From Clostridia bacterium (GTDB lineage Bacteria > Bacillota > Clostridia > Oscillospirales > Acutalibacteraceae), in NCBI GenBank assembly GCA_017631705.1, contig JAGBSU010000206.1, positions 1-5,372 on the forward strand: 5,372 bases of DNA, given 5' to 3'. The position numbers were made by a program, and so were the translations under genes. The notes under the pieces are model-generated. The model worked only from the letters and a program-made list of their open reading frames with translations, made no database searches and was not told the DNA's origin. Each line of letters opens with the position of its first letter. Position 1 is the stretch's first letter. Shown piece after piece: positions 1 to 4,658 of the stretch.

Positions 1-1
1 A

Positions 2-1201
2 TTGGAAGAAGAAGCCAAGCGTTTGGCTGCCGAAAAGAAGTCAGCGGTCAACGAACAGGACTTTGAGCGTGCCGCCCGATTGCGCGATGAGGAAAAAACC
101 GTTCAACAGCAATTGGAAGAACAACGCAACGAATGGCAAGAAAAAAATGCCGGCATCACCGGTGAAGTGAATGCCGGCGATATTGCCGAAATTGTTTCCG
201 GTTGGACGGGTGTTCCCGTCGCACAGCTCACCGAGGAAGAAGGACAGCGATTGCTCAAATTGGAAGAGGTACTGCATGAACGCATTGTCGGTCAGGAAGA
301 AGCCGTAACAGCAGTTGCCAAAGCCATTCGCCGCGGCCGTGTGGGCTTAAAAGACCCTCGCCGCCCCATCGGCTCGTTTATTTTCCTCGGTCCTACCGGT
401 GTGGGTAAAACCGAACTGTGCAAAACCTTAGCCGAAGCCATGTTTGGTGACGAAAATGCCATGATTCGGTTGGATATGTCCGAATACATGGAAAAACACA
501 CCGTATCGCGGTTGGTCGGCTCGCCTCCCGGTTACGTCGGGTACGACGAAGGCGGACAGCTTACCGAAAAAATCCGTCGCAAACCTTACACGGTGGTGCT
601 GTTTGACGAAATCGAAAAAGCACATCCTGATGTGTTCAACATGCTTCTTCAAATTTTAGAGGATGGCATTCTCACCGATTCTCAAGGTCGCCGCGTGGAT
701 TTTAAGAACACGGTAATTATCATGACCTCCAATGTCGGTGCACGCTTGATTACGGAAAAACGCAGTTTCGGCTTTGGTGATGTCGGTGAGGACACCGCCA
801 AAGAAGAAACCGAACGCCGCAACCGTGAAAACGTGCTGAGCGAATTAAAAAAGACATTCCGTCCCGAATTTTTAAACCGCGTCGATGACATCATTGTGTT
901 CCATCAATTAACGCAAACCGATATTGAGCAAATTGCCCGCCGTATGCTGTCTTCTCTCACCAAACGCGTACAGGGATTAGACATCACCTTCACCGTCAGC
1001 GACGAAGCGGTTGTCGAGCTTGCCAAAGTAGGCTTTGACCCGGTATATGGTGCCCGTCCCTTGCGTCGTGCTATTCAATCTCGCATTGAAGACTCATTGT
1101 CGGAAAAGCTATTGGAAGGACAATTCTTAGCCGGTGACACCGTCAACGTCACGTTCGAAAACGGCCAATTTGTTTTTTCCAAAGTATCGACGAACGATTG
1201 A
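2..1201 (+). CDS. clpC: ATP-dependent Clp protease ATP-binding subunit ClpC, C-terminal part (5' truncated by window edge)
   Basis: This is the C-terminal 399 residues of a Hsp100/ClpC unfoldase, which feeds substrates to ClpP in the cytoplasm. The reading frame is open to the left edge, so the N-domain and first AAA+ domain are missing. Visible parts, numbered from the first full codon: a UVR-type motif in the middle-domain coiled coil (about 15-32, NEQDFERAARLRDEE); the second AAA+ domain with Walker A GPTGVGKT (130-137), pore loop GYVGYDEGG (177-185), Walker B VVLFDEIEKAH (198-208), sensor 1 TSN (242-244), an arginine-finger region RPEFLNRVD (287-295) and sensor 2 GARPLRR (350-356). The FGF tripeptide at 256-258 lies where ClpC/ClpA proteins carry the ClpP-binding loop, which supports a ClpP partner rather than ClpB-type disaggregation. 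The UVR motif separates ClpC from ClpA, ClpB and ClpE-like paralogues. The gene ends in TGA, inside the rnpB -35 box. CtsR sites, if any, would be outside the window. Confidence 0.96.
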   Translation: MEEEAKRLAAEKKSAVNEQDFERAARLRDEEKTVQQQLEEQRNEWQEKNAGITGEVNAGDIAEIVSGWTGVPVAQLTEEEGQRLLKLEEVLHERIVGQEEAVTAVAKAIRRGRVGLKDPRRPIGSFIFLGPTGVGKTELCKTLAEAMFGDENAMIRLDMSEYMEKHTVSRLVGSPPGYVGYDEGGQLTEKIRRKPYTVVLFDEIEKAHPDVFNMLLQILEDGILTDSQGRRVDFKNTVIIMTSNVGARLITEKRSFGFGDVGEDTAKEETERRNRENVLSELKKTFRPEFLNRVDDIIVFHQLTQTDIEQIARRMLSSLTKRVQGLDITFTVSDEAVVELAKVGFDPVYGARPLRRAIQSRIEDSLSEKLLEGQFLAGDTVNVTFENGQFVFSKVSTND

Positions 1202-1226
1202 CAAAAAACAAAAAGTAAGATACAAT
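1198..1226 (+). promoter_or_regulatory. Strong sigma-A-type promoter of rnpB
   Basis: A perfect TTGACA (-35, 1198-1203) is followed by a 17-bp A-rich spacer and TACAAT (-10, 1221-1226). The predicted transcription start, about 7 nt past the -10, falls at 1233-1234, exactly where the P1 helix of the RNase P RNA begins. This suggests little or no 5' processing is needed. The clpC stop codon TGA (1199-1201) is embedded in the -35 hexamer. Confidence 0.88.
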
Positions 1227-1233
1227 ACCCCAT

Positions 1234-1560
1234 GAGTGAGCCGGACAGTCGCGTGCGTTTTTGCGTATGAGGAAAGTCCGAGCATCACAGGGCAGGATAA
1301 CGGCTAACGGCCGCCGAGGGTGACCTTAGGGAAAGTGCAACAGAGATATACCGCCGTAGTATTACGGTAAGGGTGGAAAGGCGAGGTAAGAGCTCACCGG
1401 CACGCAGGAGACTGCGTGGCCCTGCAAACCCTATCCGATGCAACGCCGACCGAAGCAATACATTGGCCCGATGTGCTTCAACGGGCGGCTGGAGCTGTGT
1501 GGCAACACACAGTCGAGATAGATGACTGTCCACGACAGAACTCGGCTTACAGGCTCACTC
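1234..1560 (+). ncRNA. rnpB: RNase P RNA, bacterial type A
   Basis: This is the catalytic RNA of RNase P, which cleaves 5' leaders from tRNA precursors together with the RnpA protein. The ends are set by helix P1: GAGTGAGCC (1234-1242) pairs with GGCTCACTC (1552-1560). P2 pairs GGACAGTC (1243-1250) with GACTGTCC (1524-1531), and a short wobble-rich P3 can form at 1252-1269. Conserved core blocks are GAGGAAAGTCCG (1269-1280), GTGCAACAGAGA followed by ACCGCC (about 1336-1356), GGTAAGAGCTCACC (about 1385-1398) and ACAGAACTCGGCTTACAGG (1535-1553). Further hairpins are CACGCAG-GAGA-CTGCGTG (1401-1418) and P18 CTGTGTG-GCAA-CACACAG (1495-1512) with a GNRA loop. P15 (1452-1456/1475-1479), P16 (1460-1463/1471-1474) and a P17-like pseudoknot (GCCCG 1466-1470 with CGGGC 1482-1486) mark type A. 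The P15 internal loop lacks the usual GGU motif (see findings). Promoter and terminator fit an independent transcript. Confidence 0.96.
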
Positions 1561-1604
1561 AACAAAACACCCACCGCGTTTGCGGTGGGTGTTTTGTTTT
1601 ATCT
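1561..1604. terminator. Bidirectional intrinsic terminator between rnpB and glyA
   Basis: A perfect 17-bp inverted repeat (1561-1577 with 1582-1598) with a 4-nt GTTT loop starts directly after the last base of the RNase P RNA. The core CACCCACCGC/GCGGTGGGTG is GC-rich. The outer arms are A-rich on the left and T-rich on the right (GTTTTGTTTT), so a U-rich tail follows the stem on either strand. It ends rnpB (+) and lies 10 nt past the glyA stop codon (-), so it can end both convergent transcripts. Confidence 0.92.
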
Positions 1605-1607
1605 TTA

Positions 1608-2846
1608 TTATTCGTAAATCGGGAAACGCTCGCAGAGCTCAACCACTTCTTTGGTGATACGCTCGCGGCTTTCTTCAAAGTTAACAATAACTTCTTTCAT
1701 CCAAACGGCAATGCGTTTCATTTCCTCTACACCGAACCCGCGCGAGGTAACCGCCGGTGTACCCACGCGCAAACCGCTGGTAACAAACGGACTTGCCGGG
1801 TCGTTAGGAACTGCGTTTTTGTTGGCGGTGATATGCACTTCGTCTAATCGGTGTTCCAACTCTTTACCGGTGATACCGAAGTTTTGTAAGTCAAGCAACA
1901 TCAAATGGTTGTCCGTGCCGCCGCTTACCAAGTTAAAACCTTGTTCTTTCAGCGCTTCGGCAAGTGCTGCTGCGTTATCGACCACGTGTTTTTGATAATC
2001 ACGGAATTCTTCGGTCAACGCTTCACCGAGTGCTACCGCTTTACCGGCGATAACGTGCATCAGCGGACCACCTTGCATACCGGGGAAAATTGCTTTGTCG
2101 ATTTGTTTTGCCAATGCTTCACGGCACAAAATCATACCACCGCGAGGACCGCGCAAGGTTTTGTGCGTGGTGGTGGTTACCACGTCGGCATACGGTACCG
2201 GATTGGGATGCAAACCGGCAGCGACCAAACCGGCAATGTGTGCCATATCCACCATGAGATAGGCGCCTACTTCGTCGGCAATTGCACGGAATTTTTCAAA
2301 ATCAATCACACGGGGATACGCACTGGCACCTGCCACAATCAAACGCGGTTTGTGTTCCAATGCCAAACGACGCACTTCGTCATAATCAATACGCTGTGTT
2401 TCGCTATTTAATTCATAGGAAATCACGTTAAAATATTTACCCGACAAATTCACCGGCGAACCGTGCGTGAGGTGACCGCCGTGTGCCAAGCTCATACCCA
2501 AAATCGTATCACCCGGTTGAATCAGCGCAAAATACACCGCCAAGTTGGCATTTGCACCGCTATGCGGTTGCACGTTTGCGTGTTCGGCACCAAACAATTT
2601 CTTAGCGCGTTCGCGAGCAATGTCCTCCACAATATCCACGCTTTGGCAACCGCCGTAATAGCGTTTTCCCGGATATCCTTCGGCATATTTATTCGTAAGC
2701 ACCGTACCGGTAGCCGCCAACACGGCTTTGGAAACAATGTTTTCCGAAGCAATCAATTCAATGTTATGCTGTTGACGGTTCAGTTCCGCACGACAGCCCT
2801 CAAATACCTCGGCATCGTGCAAACGCAATTCTTCCATGAAATCCAT
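1608..2846 (-). CDS. glyA: Serine hydroxymethyltransferase
   Basis: This PLP-dependent cytoplasmic enzyme converts serine and tetrahydrofolate to glycine and 5,10-methylene-THF, the main entry of one-carbon units. With the chosen start the protein has 412 residues, close to the family's usual 410-420. It shows the N-terminal substrate-binding stretch IELIASEN (about 30-37), KYAEGYPGKRYYGG (53-66), AHGGHLTHG (121-129), the cofactor aspartate in VDMAHIAG (Asp200) and the Schiff-base lysine in TTTTHKTLRGPRGG (Lys229, the same number as in E. coli GlyA). A C-terminal block follows with TSGLRVGTPAVTSRGF. Start choice: three in-frame ATGs lie at 2855, 2846 and 2837. The Shine-Dalgarno GGGAGG (2856-2861) abuts the first but is 9 nt from ATG 2846, which gives a normal MDFMEEL N-terminus. 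It is transcribed alone, divergent from the pseudouridine synthase gene and convergent with rnpB. No riboswitch fits in the very short leader. Confidence 0.97.
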   Translation of the reverse strand: MDFMEELRLHDAEVFEGCRAELNRQQHNIELIASENIVSKAVLAATGTVLTNKYAEGYPGKRYYGGCQSVDIVEDIARERAKKLFGAEHANVQPHSGANANLAVYFALIQPGDTILGMSLAHGGHLTHGSPVNLSGKYFNVISYELNSETQRIDYDEVRRLALEHKPRLIVAGASAYPRVIDFEKFRAIADEVGAYLMVDMAHIAGLVAAGLHPNPVPYADVVTTTTHKTLRGPRGGMILCREALAKQIDKAIFPGMQGGPLMHVIAGKAVALGEALTEEFRDYQKHVVDNAAALAEALKEQGFNLVSGGTDNHLMLLDLQNFGITGKELEHRLDEVHITANKNAVPNDPASPFVTSGLRVGTPAVTSRGFGVEEMKRIAVWMKEVIVNFEESRERITKEVVELCERFPIYE

Positions 2847-2855
2847 TAGTATCAT

Positions 2856-2861
2856 CCTCCC
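2856..2861 (-). promoter_or_regulatory. Ribosome binding site of glyA, decides the start
   Basis: GGGAGG on the minus strand is directly next to an upstream ATG (2855), where it cannot work at zero spacing. It is 9 nt from ATG 2846, so the latter is the probable start. Confidence 0.8.
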
Positions 2862-2871
2862 ATTTCCATAT

Positions 2872-2900
2872 AGTATATCAAAAAAACTTGTATTTGCAAA
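2872..2900 (-). promoter_or_regulatory. Probable glyA promoter (minus strand)
   Basis: On the minus strand, TATACT (-10, 2877 to 2872) lies 17 bp from TTTGCA (2900 to 2895), a weak 4/6 -35; TTGCAA with a 16-bp spacer is an equal alternative. The start would be near 2865, only a few nt before the Shine-Dalgarno. A second minus-strand TATAAT exists at 2920-2915, because TATAATTATA is palindromic, but no -35 is seen for it. Confidence 0.45.
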
Positions 2901-2916
2901 GAGAAAAGTGTATAAT
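2888..2916 (+). promoter_or_regulatory. Promoter of the pseudouridine synthase gene
   Basis: TTGTAT (-35, 2888-2893), a 17-bp spacer and a perfect TATAAT (-10, 2911-2916) make a good sigma-A-type promoter. The predicted start is near 2923, giving a leader of about 23 nt. Its -35 half overlaps the proposed glyA promoter on the other strand. Confidence 0.75.
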
Positions 2917-2932
2917 TATAGAAAAATTATTT

Positions 2933-2941
2933 GAGGAGGAG
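2933..2941 (+). promoter_or_regulatory. Ribosome binding site of the pseudouridine synthase gene
   Basis: GAGGAGGAG contains a perfect AGGAGG (2934-2939), 6 nt before ATG 2946. An in-frame TTG at 2931 lies upstream of, and runs through, this site, so the ATG is the real start. Confidence 0.9.
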
Positions 2942-2945
2942 TTTT

Positions 2946-3911
2946 ATGAAATCTGTTACCGTCGGCAAAAACGATGCCGGCCAACGCGTCGACCGTTTTT
3001 TAATGAAAACTTTTCCTCAACTTCCCGTTTCCATGATGTATAAATACATTCGGCAAAAAGACATCAAACTTAACGGCAAACGTTGTCACATTGCCGACCG
3101 TATTGCCGAAAACGACGTTGTCACCGTCTATGCGCCGGACGAATTTTTAGAACCCGCCGCACGCAAATTTGAATTTATGTCTGCCGGCAAATCGTTGGAT
3201 ATTGTGTACGAAGACGACCATCTTTTACTAATTAACAAACCAGCAGGGTTGTTGGTACACCCCGATGAACACGAATACGGCGACACCCTCATTTACCGTA
3301 TCCAACGCTATCTTTACGAAAAGGGCGCCTACCAACCGGAAAACGAAAACAGTTTTGTCCCCTCTCTCGTAAACCGTATTGACCGCAACACCTGCGGCAT
3401 CGTGATTGCCGCCAAAACAGCGGTAGCGTTGCGAGTACTAAATGAGAAATTACGCAAGCGGGAAATCGAAAAATATTATTTGTGTTTAGTACATGGTTCT
3501 CTCGCAAAAAAAGAAGATACCTTGCACGGCTTTTTAGTAAAAAACGAAGCACAAAACCGTGTTTATATTGCCAAGGAGCAAGAACGCGGTGCGCGTGCCA
3601 TTTCCACCTATTACCATGTGTTGGAAGAACACGACGGATTATCGCTTTTGGAAATAGAACTGCTTACCGGCAGAACCCACCAAATCCGTGCACAAATGGC
3701 CGCTATCGGTCATCCTTTGTTGGGCGATGGAAAATACGGTACCAATGCTCTCAATAAAGGCACCGGCTTTTCAAAACAGGCATTATGCTCTTATCGCTTA
3801 AAATTTGCCTTTACCGAAGATGCCGAAGAATTGAATTATCTGAACGGAAAAGAATTTTCACTGCCGTCGGTATGGTTTGTCGAAGAATTTCGTAAAAAAA
3901 ACGCTGATTAA
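2946..3911 (+). CDS. RluA-family RNA pseudouridine synthase
   Basis: This enzyme isomerises specific uridines in rRNA (or tRNA) to pseudouridine. The protein has 321 residues, normal for RluC/RluD-like enzymes. Residues about 1-62 form an S4 RNA-binding domain (GQRVDRFL, then the IRQKDIKLNGKR region). The catalytic domain follows with DIVYEDDHLLLINKPAGLLVHP (85-106, spanning the conserved KPAG), the catalytic-aspartate motif NRIDRNTCGIVIAAKT (143-158, Asp146) and the C-terminal signature LLTGRTHQIRAQMA with GHPLLGDGKYG (239-265). The usual HRLDxxTSG reads NRIDRNTCG here, so His is replaced by Asn and Ser by Cys; from memory this NR(I/L)DRNT form is common in clostridial paralogues and keeps the Asp, so the enzyme should be active. 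The target site cannot be told from sequence, so I give no rlu letter. Transcribed alone; its last codons and stop form one arm of the downstream terminator. Confidence 0.93.
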   Translation: MKSVTVGKNDAGQRVDRFLMKTFPQLPVSMMYKYIRQKDIKLNGKRCHIADRIAENDVVTVYAPDEFLEPAARKFEFMSAGKSLDIVYEDDHLLLINKPAGLLVHPDEHEYGDTLIYRIQRYLYEKGAYQPENENSFVPSLVNRIDRNTCGIVIAAKTAVALRVLNEKLRKREIEKYYLCLVHGSLAKKEDTLHGFLVKNEAQNRVYIAKEQERGARAISTYYHVLEEHDGLSLLEIELLTGRTHQIRAQMAAIGHPLLGDGKYGTNALNKGTGFSKQALCSYRLKFAFTEDAEELNYLNGKEFSLPSVWFVEEFRKKNAD

Positions 3912-3932
3912 ATAATCAGCGTTTTTTTATTT
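3894..3932. terminator. Bidirectional terminator overlapping the 3' ends of two convergent genes
   Basis: An A-run (3894-3901), the stem CGCTGATT (3902-3909), an AAAT loop, AATCAGCG (3914-3921) and a T-run (3922-3928, then ATTTTT) form a symmetric hairpin that can end transcription on both strands. The stop TAA of the pseudouridine synthase (3909-3911) and the stop TGA of the minus-strand peptidase gene (3918-3916) both fall inside it. Only 4 bp separate the two genes. Confidence 0.9.
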
Positions 3933-4377
3933 TTATTAAACTTTTGGCAAGCCAAATTAGTAGCGGTCGAAGCGGTCGCACCAACATCCAACTATGAGAA
4001 TAGAACCGATACCACTTGTTACAGCAATCCACCGTTTTTCCTTTGCGAACAAAGGCGGTCATCACCGCAACCACACAAGTTTTCGGTAACCGTTCCAACT
4101 GAGTCTGTGCATCACCGGTAAAAACATACTCGTCTTTTGTCACCCTAATAATGCGATGCAACACGTATTTTCCGTCGGGTCGTCGATACAGCGGCACATC
4201 ACCGCGCCGCAAGTCCCCGTCCACCGGCGAAAGCACGGCACAATCTCGTTTGTGAGAGAAAAGCGGCCACATGCTGTTACCGGCAACCGGAATCGTTGCT
4301 GTCAATCCTTGCCGAAAGGATTCCGTTATCAACGGCATGATATCGGCAAACGGCATTCGCGTTTCTTTCTTGTTCAT
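3916..4377 (-). CDS. S24/S26-family (signal peptidase-like) serine peptidase
   Basis: This 153-residue protein resembles the catalytic core of type I signal peptidases and LexA-like peptidases. The serine box is PVAGNSMWPLF (30-40, Ser35). The second box, RRGDVPLYRRPDGKYVLHRII (57-77), has His74 where bacterial LepB has its general-base lysine, as in SipW/archaeal/ER-type (S26B) enzymes. VFTGDA (85-90) matches the conserved GDN/GDA box. There is no N-terminal membrane segment, unlike usual signal peptidases, and no helix-turn-helix as in LexA. The C-terminus (about 128-153, rich in Leu, Ile, Trp, Arg and Lys, ending KIKKR) could be an amphipathic membrane-binding helix. The start ATG overlaps the PqqD-like stop by 4 nt (ATGA), which suggests translational coupling; no strong Shine-Dalgarno is seen. 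A later in-frame Met8 is possible. Known: such peptidases occur in gut Clostridia near PqqD and HPr-kinase-like genes. Inferred: leader removal from a modified peptide, or regulatory proteolysis. Confidence 0.8.
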   Translation of the reverse strand: MNKKETRMPFADIMPLITESFRQGLTATIPVAGNSMWPLFSHKRDCAVLSPVDGDLRRGDVPLYRRPDGKYVLHRIIRVTKDEYVFTGDAQTQLERLPKTCVVAVMTAFVRKGKTVDCCNKWYRFYSHSWMLVRPLRPLLIWLAKSLIKIKKR

Positions 4378-4640
4378 ATCAACAAATCCGCTTCTTGTAA
4401 CAATGTGACAAATTCTCTTACATCGGTTTTTGCTGTTGCTTCATCCACATCGTATTCGCTCAGCAAAGCGTTAAGCAGTTCGTGCTCGGAAATCTCTTCA
4501 GCGGCAAGTTTCTGCCATAAAAAAGCTCCGGTTTCATTTAGTTTGACCAAGCCTTTAAAATTCAAGGTTTGTTCGCCGACAGCAACCACCACATAGTTAC
4601 CGCACAACTCACGCAACACAAAATTATCTTTGATACGCAT
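4374..4640 (-). CDS. PqqD-family peptide-binding protein (RiPP recognition element)
   Basis: This 88-residue protein matches PqqD-like domains, winged-helix folds that bind the leader of a precursor peptide and present it to modifying enzymes. Residues 1-30 (KDNFVLRELCGNYVVVAVGE...) read as the beta-strands. LVKLNETGAFLWQKLA (31-46) is the family's most recognisable stretch (LNxTGxxLW). The acidic helices 50-80 (EHELLNALLSEYDVDEATA, then VREFVTLLQEADLL) complete the domain. The length is typical for a stand-alone PqqD. The start at 4640 has the Shine-Dalgarno AAGGAGA 6-7 nt upstream. The gene follows the kinase-like gene after 18 nt and overlaps the peptidase gene by 4 nt, so all three are probably one transcript. 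PQQ synthesis itself is unlikely: no pqqA, B, C or E is visible and the partners are different. In lasso and SynChlorMet-type cassettes PqqD-like proteins also occur with HPr-kinase-like proteins. Confidence is high for the fold and lower for the pathway. Confidence 0.87.
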   Translation of the reverse strand: MRIKDNFVLRELCGNYVVVAVGEQTLNFKGLVKLNETGAFLWQKLAAEEISEHELLNALLSEYDVDEATAKTDVREFVTLLQEADLLI

Positions 4641-4646
4641 ATCGTT

Positions 4647-4653
4647 TCTCCTT
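4647..4653 (-). promoter_or_regulatory. Ribosome binding site of the PqqD-like gene
   Basis: AAGGAGA on the minus strand lies 6 nt before ATG 4640, inside the 18-nt gap after the kinase-like gene. It shows that the PqqD-like protein is initiated on its own rather than only by coupling. Confidence 0.8.
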
Positions 4654-4658
4654 GATTT

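Noticed and set aside
1416..1847. 143-codon + strand open frame
   Set aside because: It runs through the RNase P RNA, the terminator and the antisense strand of glyA, and its product resembles no family.
1905..2411. 168-codon + strand open frame, and others at 1651-1995 and 2463-2849
   Set aside because: All are antisense shadows of the strongly conserved glyA and lack Shine-Dalgarno sites.
2931..2945. TTG start for the pseudouridine synthase, five residues upstream
   Set aside because: It would overlap the Shine-Dalgarno itself; ATG 2946 has ideal spacing.
3916..4377. LexA or phage-type repressor reading of the S24/S26 protein
   Set aside because: There is no DNA-binding helix-turn-helix; only about 30 residues precede the serine box.
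4374..4640. True PQQ cofactor biosynthesis
   Set aside because: Neither pqqA/B/C/E nor a PQQ-dependent dehydrogenase is visible, and the partners are a kinase-like protein and a peptidase.
4641..4658. Precursor peptide hidden between the kinase-like and PqqD-like genes
   Set aside because: The gap is 18 nt and holds only a ribosome binding site. No other short ORF with a leader-core pattern was found in the window.
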